Shown piece after piece: positions 1 to 5,370 of a stretch of 5,428 nucleotides of DNA. Source of the DNA: Clostridiales bacterium UBA7273 (lineage in GTDB: Bacteria > Bacillota > Clostridia > Oscillospirales > Oscillospiraceae); NCBI GenBank assembly GCA_002472405.1, contig DKRV01000003.1, forward strand, positions 1 to 5,428, read 5' to 3'. The position numbers were made by a program, and so were the translations under genes. The notes under the pieces were generated by a model that ran no database searches, was not told the DNA's origin, and saw only the letters and a program-made list of their open reading frames with translations. Each line of letters begins with the position of its first letter. Positions within the stretch are counted from its first letter, which is position 1.

Positions 1-112
1 TTTTTGAGGTGCAGGCGGGCTGGCGCCCGTCAAGGCGAAAAGGGCAAAAAGCGCCGAAAAGGCACGCTGTCAGGCGTGGTTGCCCTTGTTAACCGATGGT
101 AACGATAACACT
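1..112. other. Gene-free or unassigned edge segment
   Basis: No reading frame here is convincing. The plus frames stop at bases 5-7 (frame 2), about 93 (frame 3) and about 102 (frame 1), and the short basic peptides they encode match no family I recognise. It could be the last codons plus trailer of a plus-strand gene that ends at the terminator just downstream. Two inverted-repeat sets are visible. CGGGC at 16-20 pairs with GCCCG at 25-29. AAGGGCAA at 40-47 pairs with TTGCCCTT at 80-87 and encloses CACGC at 63-67 paired with GCGTG at 74-78. The segment cannot be resolved without sequence to the left. Confidence 0.4.
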
Positions 113-141
113 AAAAAAACCGCCCATCGGGCGGTTTTTTT
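113..141. terminator. Bidirectional intrinsic terminator
   Basis: A perfect stem, CCGCCC (120-125) and GGGCGG (129-134) with a 3-base ATC loop, is flanked by seven A (113-119) and seven T (135-141). Either strand therefore reads as a GC stem followed by a U run. On the minus strand it lies 16 bases after the stop codon of the SDR gene and would end that transcript. On the plus strand it could end a gene lying left of the window. Confidence 0.93.
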
Positions 142-157
142 CATCTCTATAACTGAT

Positions 158-931
158 TTAGTATTTAAACGGCTTTTTCTGCTGCTTGCACCAGGTTTTC
201 AGAACAAAGCGCGTCGGCAGGAGCTTAACGCCGAGAACCTGTAATCTCTCCGGCAGACCAAGGATAGAGACAGGCTTGTTGCGGTGCATGTCCTTCACGG
301 CCTTTTCTATGACTTCCTTCGGGCCGTAGTAGCGATTAAAATAGCTGACGGTGTTGTCGTGTATTGCATGGCTGAAAAACTCGGTCTTTATCCAGCCGGG
401 GCAGACTGCCATAACGCGGATGTTGCGCTCGGCAAGCTCAACGCGCAGCGCCTTGGAAAAGCTCAGAACATATGCTTTCGACGCGCCGTAAACGTTAATA
501 TACGGAACCGGCTGGAACGATGACATCGAGCCCATGTTGTATATCTGTGCCCCGTCCGGCATGTAGGGGAGGGTGATATACGTCATGCCCGTCAGCGCGC
601 GGTCATTAAGGTCTATTATCTCAAGCTGCTTTTCCATGTCCATTTCGGTGTAGGTGCCGAAGAGACCGAAGCCGGCCGCGTTTACGAGGACTCTTACCTC
701 GGGCTTTTCGATATCGAGCAGCGCCTTGAACTGACTGAGACTGTTGCGGTCGAGCAGATCGAGAACGACGGGACGTATCTTAGAGCGAACCTTCGACTGA
801 AGCTCAAGAAGCCTGTCCTCGCGCCGGGCAATTACCCACAGCTCGTCAAGCTCCATGTCTTTATCTATTGCGTAAACAAATTCTCTGCCCATGCCGGAGG
901 ATGCTCCGGTAATGACTGCTATTCTTTTCAT
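158..931 (-). CDS. SDR family NAD(P)-dependent oxidoreductase
   Basis: This is a 257-residue classical short-chain dehydrogenase/reductase, a normal length for the family. Visible motifs are the Rossmann cofactor loop TGASSGMG (residues 8-15), NAAG (84-87), structural Asn109, catalytic Ser135, and Tyr148/Lys152 in YGASK, with the PG motif at 178-179 followed by Thr183. The Arg36-Arg37 pair after the second beta strand favours NADP(H) over NAD(H); this is a family rule, not a measurement. The protein should be cytosolic and interconvert a carbonyl and an alcohol, but the substrate cannot be read from sequence. The overall style resembles the DltE/YqjQ-like SDRs common in gut Firmicutes, with a basic, Leu-rich C-terminal tail (about 229-257). 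The ATG at 929-931 is preceded by GAAGGGAG (bases 938-945) at 6-base spacing, which fixes the start. It lies 50 bases downstream of the TetR gene on the same strand and is probably co-transcribed with it. Confidence 0.93.
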   Translation of the reverse strand: MKRIAVITGASSGMGREFVYAIDKDMELDELWVIARREDRLLELQSKVRSKIRPVVLDLLDRNSLSQFKALLDIEKPEVRVLVNAAGFGLFGTYTEMDMEKQLEIIDLNDRALTGMTYITLPYMPDGAQIYNMGSMSSFQPVPYINVYGASKAYVLSFSKALRVELAERNIRVMAVCPGWIKTEFFSHAIHDNTVSYFNRYYGPKEVIEKAVKDMHRNKPVSILGLPERLQVLGVKLLPTRFVLKTWCKQQKKPFKY

Positions 932-937
932 AACTGA

Positions 938-945
938 CTCCCTTC
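938..945 (-). promoter_or_regulatory. Ribosome binding site of the SDR gene
   Basis: Read on the minus strand this is GAAGGGAG, six bases before the ATG at 931. It follows the intercistronic hairpin at 952-977 by only six bases, so folding of that hairpin or its interaction with ribosomes could affect access. Confidence 0.8.
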
Positions 946-951
946 GTAATT

Positions 952-977
952 AAAGGCACAGCAGACGCTGTGCCTTT
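952..977 (-). terminator. Intercistronic hairpin between tetR-like and SDR genes (weak terminator or attenuator)
   Basis: A perfect 11-bp inverted repeat: AAAGGCACAGC (952-962), loop AGAC, GCTGTGCCTTT (967-977). On the minus strand it begins 5 bases after the TetR stop codon. The strand continues TTTAATTA rather than a long U run, so termination should be partial at best. It may act as an mRNA-stability or processing hairpin that sets different levels of regulator and SDR from one transcript. Confidence 0.65.
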
Positions 978-981
978 GCTG

Positions 982-1560
982 CTATTGCTTAACTTCAAAT
1001 GCCTTCAGGCCGTTGACGAGGATGTTGCACAAGGCTTTTGCAAAAACCTCTGCCGTAACTTCAAAATCCTCAAGTATCCACAGGTTGTATGCGTGCATGA
1101 CGCCGCCGGAGATGAAGCGTGCGTATATTGTTGCAGCCTCCTCGCCGCCCCAGCGCTCAACAAGCTCTTTGTCCGAAAGAATATACTTCGTGAGCCATGT
1201 CTTCAGGTTACTGCCGAGATCATAGACGTTTACGAACTTAAAAAGTCTCTTTGCCGGGTCGCGGCTTGCTATCATCATATCCGCCGCCATCAGCATGATG
1301 GGATACGGATCCTTTTCCAGCTCGCTTGCGGTGTAGTCGCCGAAAAGATAGTCGGCATGATCAAAAAGATCGCTAATAAGCTGCTGACGCACATCCTCAA
1401 GATTTGAAAAATGCGCATAGAAAGTGCCGCGGCTGACATTGGCACGCTTTAGCAGCTCATTAACGGTGATCTGCTTGAAGTCTTTTTCATACATTATGTC
1501 CAAAAGGGCATCCTTTATCGCCTTCTTGGACTTCTCGACCATTCGATTGTTTGTGCTCAT
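982..1560 (-). CDS. TetR/AcrR family transcriptional regulator
   Basis: This 192-residue protein is a typical TetR-family length. The N-terminal DNA-binding domain covers about residues 9-56, with the helix-turn-helix at about 31-51: ITVNELLKRANVS followed by the recognition segment RGTFYAHF, a hallmark of the family. The C-terminal half is the ligand and dimer domain. Its FISGGVMHAYNLWI stretch (149-162) resembles the C-terminal regions of TetR proteins such as DhaS-like ones, though that subfamily link is tentative. The ligand is unknown. Since the divergent operon encodes an acyl-activating enzyme, an acyl-CoA or fatty acid is a reasonable guess. The ATG at 1558-1560 has AGGGGTGG (bases 1570-1577) nine bases upstream. 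A palindrome sits over its probable -10 box, which suggests autoregulation, and the shared spacer suggests control of the rightward genes too. Confidence 0.92.
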   Translation of the reverse strand: MSTNNRMVEKSKKAIKDALLDIMYEKDFKQITVNELLKRANVSRGTFYAHFSNLEDVRQQLISDLFDHADYLFGDYTASELEKDPYPIMLMAADMMIASRDPAKRLFKFVNVYDLGSNLKTWLTKYILSDKELVERWGGEEAATIYARFISGGVMHAYNLWILEDFEVTAEVFAKALCNILVNGLKAFEVKQ

Positions 1561-1569
1561 AAATAATTT

Positions 1570-1577
1570 CCACCCCT
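1570..1577 (-). promoter_or_regulatory. Ribosome binding site of the TetR-family gene
   Basis: Read on the minus strand this is AGGGGTGG, nine bases before the ATG at 1560. It supports that start over internal methionines such as Met7. Confidence 0.7.
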
Positions 1578-1594
1578 GAAAATCGTTTATTTGT

Positions 1595-1609
1595 TCAATA
1601 TTATATTGA
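1595..1609. promoter_or_regulatory. Candidate TetR operator over the regulator's -10 box
   Basis: A perfect 15-base palindrome has 7-base arms, TCAATAT (1595-1601) and ATATTGA (1603-1609), around a single T. The minus-strand -10 hexamer TATAAT (1605 down to 1600) is inside it, so a bound dimer would block the regulator's own promoter. Length and placement fit TetR-type operators. The assignment is inferred from position only. Confidence 0.55.
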
Positions 1610-1628
1610 TGGTCTAATTGTAACCGAA
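1600..1628 (-). promoter_or_regulatory. Probable promoter of the tetR-like/SDR unit
   Basis: On the minus strand a consensus -10, TATAAT (1605 to 1600), lies 17 bases from a poor -35, TTCGGT (1628 to 1623). The implied transcript start near 1593 gives a leader of about 33 bases containing the ribosome binding site. The perfect -10 is the main support; the weak -35 lowers confidence. Confidence 0.5.
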
Positions 1629-1744
1629 GAGTGCAATAATTTCAATAGCTAAAGCGAAAAATGTTTAAAAATATATTTTTAATGCAATAACGTATAGCTA
1701 TATACAAAACGGTGAAAATTGTACAAACTGCAAAAGAGAAACTG

Positions 1745-1756
1745 AACAAATTTGTT
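1745..1756. promoter_or_regulatory. Candidate second operator palindrome
   Basis: AACAAATTTGTT is a perfect 12-base palindrome that ends 13 bases before the -35 box of the rightward promoter. The 9-mer TGAACAAAT that overlaps it (1743-1751) recurs in inverted orientation at 1589-1597, next to the palindrome at the regulator's promoter. This would fit one regulator reading related sites on both sides, but AT-rich DNA produces such matches by chance. Confidence 0.35.
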
Positions 1757-1769
1757 AAAACGTACAAAG

Positions 1770-1797
1770 TTGAACTTATTGGATAGAAAAGTATAAA
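1770..1797 (+). promoter_or_regulatory. Probable promoter of the synthetase/hydrolase operon (distal)
   Basis: The -35 TTGAAC (1770-1775) and -10 TATAAA (1792-1797) are separated by 16 bases, and each box matches the sigma-70/SigA consensus at five of six positions. The implied start near 1804 leaves a leader of almost 90 bases before the ATG at 1891. Confidence 0.55.
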
Positions 1798-1833
1798 AAC
1801 ATAATTGACAAAATGGCGAGATGAGTTTGTTGT

Positions 1834-1862
1834 TAGACAAAACAAAGCGAAAAGTTTATTTT
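1834..1862 (+). promoter_or_regulatory. Possible proximal promoter of the synthetase/hydrolase operon
   Basis: The -35-like TAGACA (1834-1839, five of six matches) and -10-like TATTTT (1857-1862, four of six) are 17 bases apart. They would give a short leader of about 20 bases that just includes the ribosome binding site. The -35 lies within an inverted TTTGT/ACAAA pair (1826-1830 and 1837-1841). A consensus TTGACA also occurs at 1805-1810, but no good -10 follows it at standard spacing. Confidence 0.3.
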
Positions 1863-1876
1863 GATTTGCATAATGT

Positions 1877-1887
1877 GAGGAGGAAGG
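1877..1887 (+). promoter_or_regulatory. Strong ribosome binding site of the synthetase gene
   Basis: GAGGAGGAAGG ends three bases before the ATG at 1891. The AGGAGG core (1878-1883) is seven bases from the start codon, which is optimal, so translation should be efficient and the start is well fixed. Confidence 0.85.
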
Positions 1888-1890
1888 ACA

Positions 1891-3636
1891 ATGTGCAAAC
1901 TGGTAAAACCATCGGTCGAGAAACCGTGGCTGAAGTATTTTTCGGAAGAGGCAAGGGGGGCTTCCGTTCCGCAGAACACCATCTATCGTCACCTGCGCGA
2001 GAATAACGAAAACGGACGCGGCGACACGGCGCTCAACTACTTCGGCAGAAAGATCAGCTACGGCATGCTCCTCGACGAAGTTGACAAAGCAGCCGGAGCT
2101 TTTGCGGCAGCCGGCATTAAAAAGGGCGATATAGTCGCCGCGGCGACCGTAACGATTCCCGAGATGGTATATGCGCTGTACGGCCTTAATAAGATCGGCG
2201 CAGCTCCGCTGATGATCGACCCGAGGACGACCGCCTCCGGCGTGTGCGGCTTTATTAAAGAAACCGGCGCGAAGATATTCATCGTGATCGACCTCTACTA
2301 TGAAGTCCTCAAGGATGCGCTGTTCGAGTCCGGCGTTGAGAAGATCGTGGTCATTTCCGCCGACACCTCGCTGCCCAAGTCGATCAGGTTCTTAAAGCAG
2401 CTCAAAATGCCGGCTCCGAAGATCGCGACGAGCGATAAGGTGCTGACATGGCCGCAGTTTTCCGCTACCGGCGTTGGCGTTGAGACCGATACCGTGGAAT
2501 ACGGCGAGAATGATCTTGCCGCAATTACGCTCACCGGCGGAACGACCGGCGCACCCAAGGGCGTAATGCTCTCGAACGACGGCTTCAATGCAATCGCTTT
2601 TGACTTCAAGCACTGCGGCGTTTCCTACAAGCGCGGCCAGCGCTTTATGAACATCATCCCGATGTTTGCGTCCTACGGCATCGTTTCGAGCCTGCACATG
2701 CCGCTGTCTCTCGGCCTTGAGGTCATAATCATTCCCAAGTTCGATGCCGAGAAGGTCGGCTACTACGTTAAGAAATACAGACCCGAGCACACGCTGCTCG
2801 TTCCTGCGCACTATGAAAAGCTCATGAACAGCAAGGAAATGGCCGGCGGCTTTGACCTCAGTTTTTTCCGCACCGCCGGAAGCGGCGGCGACACGATGAA
2901 CGCCGGTCTCGAGGCAAAGCTTAACAGCTTTCTTGAAAGCCGCGGCTGCCGCTATCCGCTTTCTCAGGGCTACGGCATGAGCGAGGTATCCTCGGCAGCA
3001 TCCTGCTGCTGCAACGGAAACTTCAAGAGCCTGTCGGTCGGCTATCCGCTGCTGACAACGACTATCGGCATATTTGAGCCGGGCACGGATAATGAGCTTG
3101 ACTACGGCGAAGAGGGCGAGATCTGCATAAGCGGCCCGTCGATCATGCTCGGCTACCTCAACAATAAGGCCGAGACCGAAAACGTCATTCGCCGCCACAC
3201 CGACGGCGCTCTGTGGGTCCACAGCGGCGATATCGGCCACATGGATTCCGACGGATTTGTCTACATAAAGGGCAGAATAAAGCGCATGATCACACGCTTT
3301 GACGGACACAAGGTGTTTCCTACCCATGTTGAGAGCGTGCTCGGCCGCCATCCTTCTGTTATAAGCTGCGCCGTTGTCGGCGTGGACGATAAGGACCATG
3401 CGCAGGGCAAGCTGCCGGTAGCGTTTGTTGAAGCAAAGCATACCGAGCAGGAGAAGCGCTTTGCACTTAAAGCGGAGCTGCTTGATATGTGCCGCAGGGA
3501 AATTGAGTCACGCGCACTGCCCGATGATGTGGTCTTTGTTGACGCCATGCCCCACATGGGAATGGGCAAGATCGACTACAACAAGCTCGCGGACGATTAC
3601 AATAGCACGAATAAAAACGAAACTGAAGCTGTCTGA
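1891..3636 (+). CDS. AMP-binding acyl-CoA synthetase-like enzyme (class I adenylate-forming, ANL superfamily)
   Basis: A 581-residue cytosolic enzyme of the family that activates a carboxylate with ATP to an acyl-AMP and usually passes it to CoA. All core motifs are present: phosphate loop A3 TLTGGTTGAPKG (213-224), A5 GYGMSE (360-365), A7 SGD (446-448), the A8 hinge region with GRIKRM (461-466) and Gly472/Lys474, and the A10 lysine Lys560 in GMGKIDYNKL. The enzyme should be catalytically intact. The N-terminal extension starting KPWLKYFSEE is of a type seen in Firmicutes AMP-binding proteins. The A4-region motif reads IPMFASYG (256-263), with Ala260 where many fatty acyl-CoA synthetases have His, so chain length or substrate class cannot be predicted. 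A Cys triplet (372-374) follows A5. It has no carrier or condensation domain, so it is not an NRPS module; an acyl-ACP synthetase remains possible. It is the first gene of a two-gene operon with the SLH hydrolase. Confidence 0.92.
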   Translation: MCKLVKPSVEKPWLKYFSEEARGASVPQNTIYRHLRENNENGRGDTALNYFGRKISYGMLLDEVDKAAGAFAAAGIKKGDIVAAATVTIPEMVYALYGLNKIGAAPLMIDPRTTASGVCGFIKETGAKIFIVIDLYYEVLKDALFESGVEKIVVISADTSLPKSIRFLKQLKMPAPKIATSDKVLTWPQFSATGVGVETDTVEYGENDLAAITLTGGTTGAPKGVMLSNDGFNAIAFDFKHCGVSYKRGQRFMNIIPMFASYGIVSSLHMPLSLGLEVIIIPKFDAEKVGYYVKKYRPEHTLLVPAHYEKLMNSKEMAGGFDLSFFRTAGSGGDTMNAGLEAKLNSFLESRGCRYPLSQGYGMSEVSSAASCCCNGNFKSLSVGYPLLTTTIGIFEPGTDNELDYGEEGEICISGPSIMLGYLNNKAETENVIRRHTDGALWVHSGDIGHMDSDGFVYIKGRIKRMITRFDGHKVFPTHVESVLGRHPSVISCAVVGVDDKDHAQGKLPVAFVEAKHTEQEKRFALKAELLDMCRREIESRALPDDVVFVDAMPHMGMGKIDYNKLADDYNSTNKNETEAV

Positions 3637-3646
3637 ACGACAGACC

Positions 3647-3652
3647 GGAGGG
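3647..3652 (+). promoter_or_regulatory. Ribosome binding site of the SLH hydrolase
   Basis: GGAGGG lies seven bases before the ATG at 3660, in the 23-base gap after the synthetase stop codon. A small inverted repeat, GTCTG (3631-3635) and CAGAC (3641-3645), spans that stop codon and ends one base before the site. Ribosomes finishing the upstream gene would melt it, so some translational coupling is possible. Confidence 0.75.
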
Positions 3653-3659
3653 TAAACAG

Positions 3660-5276
3660 ATGAAATATACAAAAAGAATACTGAGCTTCGTGCTCGTTCT
3701 GATAATGGTTTTTGCACTCTGCGCGCCTGCACTGGCCGACAGAAGCTACGAGCCGTATAAATACTACATGTGCGTCGGAGACAGTATCGCCGCAGGCTGC
3801 GCGCTCACCAAAGACGGCAGCGAGACCTACTTCGATCAGAAGACCGACGACTATACCACGGTTTATAATCTTGACTACATTTATATAGGCTATGACTACG
3901 AAACGGTTCCGACAGCATATCACAGTCTTGTTGCCGATTCGCTGGATGCAAAGCTTTTGCAGTATGCTCGCAGCGGACTGCGCGCCGTGGAATTCAGATA
4001 CTTCCTCGAAGGCGTTTACAACGACTATGACAAGGATCGCGTTTGGGACAATACCTATTTTGATAACGACGGCAACGGCTTTACCCTCGCAGACCTCGAC
4101 GCAATGAACGCAAAGATGAACTATCCCGAGGCTGTTAAGAAAACGAACGTCATCAGCGTAAACGTCGGCTCAAACGATGTGTTCTCGTTCACCCTGAACG
4201 TTGTCCTTCGTGAGATGACCGAGGATACAAACAACGATGCCCTCAAGGATATTAAGGACTTCCTCAACAACGGCGGCGCGCTCGGAACGGCTTTCGGCAA
4301 GCTCATTGAATACTGCCAGAGCGTCGGCCAGATGGCAAAGCTCACAACTCTTATAACCACGACCTTTGCAAGAGCTTATGAGCAGTTTGAGGAAAACTAC
4401 GATGCGGTGGTCAAGAAAGTATATGAGCTTAACCCCGATATCACCTTTGTCGCGGTGGGCGTATACAATCCCTTCAAGCACTTCCGCCTTTCCGACGGCA
4501 GCAATCTTGACCTGAGCGGTCTTGCTCTGCCTATAGTCACGGCGATAAATAACCATCTCAGGCAGCTTTCTTATAAATACGATAACTTCTATTATTCCAA
4601 CGTTGTCGGTACCGAGACCTACGACATGAATTACAACGATAAGTATTTCTGGGAGTACTTCGCGCTGAAGGTTCACCCGACTCTGGGCGGCCATCAGTAC
4701 ATGGCTCAGCAGATCCTCAGTGTGCTTCCCGAGCGCGGAACTCTGCCCTTTGTGGATGTTCCGGCAGACGCATGGTACTATGACGAGCTTTACTACGCAT
4801 GGTTTAACGGCCTTATAAAGGGCACAACGGAAACCACGTTTGATCCTGCCGCAACAACTACTCGCGCCCAGCTCGTGACCGTGCTCTACCGCATGGCAGG
4901 CTCACCGAACGTGAGCGGTCTGACAGAGCCGTTCACCGACGTTTCCGACACTCACTGGGCAAGAGACGCGATAATCTGGGCGTATGAAAGCGCGTTTATA
5001 AAGGGCTATGACGCAACTACCTTCGGGCCGGAGGACGGACTTACTCGCGCTCAGCTCGTAACGATCCTGCATAGATACGCAGGCTCGCCTGCGGCAAGCG
5101 GCGACCTCGGTGTGTTCTCCGACTCTGCCGATATTGCCTCGAGTTACCGCAATGCTGTCCGCTGGGCAGTGGCAAACGGCGTAGTCAACGGGTATAACGA
5201 CGGCTCTTTCCGCCCGGACACGGTTATAACGCGCGCCCAGCTTGCGGCCATCCTCGCAAGATTTGACCGTATGTGA
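3660..5276 (+). CDS. Secreted SGNH/GDSL hydrolase with three C-terminal SLH domains
   Basis: This 538-residue protein is probably exported and held on the cell wall. A type I signal peptide covers residues 1-26: basic KYTKR, a hydrophobic core at 8-20, then ALA before Asp27. Cys21 is not in a proper lipobox. The SGNH hydrolase domain covers about 34-357: block I GDS with nucleophile Ser42, block II Gly106, block III GSND with Asn172, and block V HPTLGGH with His339. The Asp normally three residues before that His is Leu336, so a Ser-His dyad is likely. Acidic stretches at 122-130 and 135-147 could bind calcium. Three SLH domains follow with almost no linker (about 363-416, 425-476 and 486-538), carrying TRAQ at 401-404, 462-465 and 524-527, which in this family bind secondary cell-wall polymer. 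The substrate is probably an ester (lipid, acetylated glycan or similar) but is unknown. It is co-transcribed with the synthetase. Confidence 0.93.
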   Translation: MKYTKRILSFVLVLIMVFALCAPALADRSYEPYKYYMCVGDSIAAGCALTKDGSETYFDQKTDDYTTVYNLDYIYIGYDYETVPTAYHSLVADSLDAKLLQYARSGLRAVEFRYFLEGVYNDYDKDRVWDNTYFDNDGNGFTLADLDAMNAKMNYPEAVKKTNVISVNVGSNDVFSFTLNVVLREMTEDTNNDALKDIKDFLNNGGALGTAFGKLIEYCQSVGQMAKLTTLITTTFARAYEQFEENYDAVVKKVYELNPDITFVAVGVYNPFKHFRLSDGSNLDLSGLALPIVTAINNHLRQLSYKYDNFYYSNVVGTETYDMNYNDKYFWEYFALKVHPTLGGHQYMAQQILSVLPERGTLPFVDVPADAWYYDELYYAWFNGLIKGTTETTFDPAATTTRAQLVTVLYRMAGSPNVSGLTEPFTDVSDTHWARDAIIWAYESAFIKGYDATTFGPEDGLTRAQLVTILHRYAGSPAASGDLGVFSDSADIASSYRNAVRWAVANGVVNGYNDGSFRPDTVITRAQLAAILARFDRM

Positions 5277-5302
5277 TGCAGCGAAAAGCTGATAATCATA
5301 AT

Positions 5303-5311
5303 CCCCCCCCC
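5303..5311. repeat. Poly-C tract (nine C)
   Basis: A run of nine C lies in the trailer 27 bases after the hydrolase stop codon. Such runs slip during replication and are prone to sequencing error. It is outside any gene, so a length change would not shift a frame here. Confidence 0.9.
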
Positions 5312-5312
5312 G

Positions 5313-5368
5313 ATCCGCGGTTCTTCCTGCCATAAAGACTTCCTTTTCTTCCTCACAACGCCGCGGAT
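5313..5368. repeat. Inverted repeat enclosing a pyrimidine-rich spacer
   Basis: ATCCGCGG (5313-5320) and CCGCGGAT (5361-5368) are perfect inverted copies separated by 40 bases rich in C and T. In the operon transcript they could form an 8-bp stem just before the terminator. The function is unknown, and it may only shape the 3' end. Confidence 0.5.
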
Positions 5369-5370
5369 AA

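Larger units (their letters stand above)
1561..1890. other. AT-rich divergent regulatory region
   Basis: These 330 bases between two divergent genes hold no credible gene. A minus-strand open frame across 1642-1992 has low-complexity, Phe/Ile-rich content, lacks support, and runs into the 5' end of the synthetase gene. The segment is much richer in A and T than its neighbours. It carries promoters in both directions, two palindromes (1595-1609 and 1745-1756), and recurring TTTGTT/AACAAA hexamers at 1590-1595, 1745-1756, 1826-1831 and 1841-1846. GTACAAA occurs at 1721-1727 and again at 1762-1768, 41 bases apart, close to four helical turns. Confidence 0.8.

Noticed and set aside
970..1407. Plus-strand open frame opposite the TetR-family gene
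   Set aside because: It is antisense to a gene with clear HTH motifs, lacks a ribosome binding site, and has an unrecognisable Cys-rich product.
1805..1833. Consensus TTGACA at 1805-1810 as the main rightward promoter
   Set aside because: At 16-19 base spacing only TTGTTG, TGTTGT, GTTGTT or TTGTTA-like hexamers follow, all poor -10 boxes. The pair at 1770-1797 is better.
1642..1992. Minus-strand open frame of 116 codons across the divergent spacer
   Set aside because: AT-rich low-complexity translation, no supporting ribosome binding site, and overlap with promoters and the 5' end of the synthetase gene.
2392..3441. Long minus-strand open frame of 349 codons inside the synthetase gene
   Set aside because: The plus-strand gene in the same place has every expected ANL motif. 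The antisense product is Ala/Arg/Val-rich with no family resemblance and comes from the GC bias of the sense codons.
158..3636. Bile-acid or steroid modification pair (SDR plus CoA ligase, as in bai operons)
   Set aside because: Only the broad enzyme families match. The other bai-type genes are absent, and no substrate-specific residues support this.
3660..3740. Hydrolase as a lipoprotein because of Cys21
   Set aside because: The residues before Cys21 are Phe-Ala-Leu, so the required small residue just before the Cys is missing. Ala-Leu-Ala before Asp27 is a good type I cleavage site.
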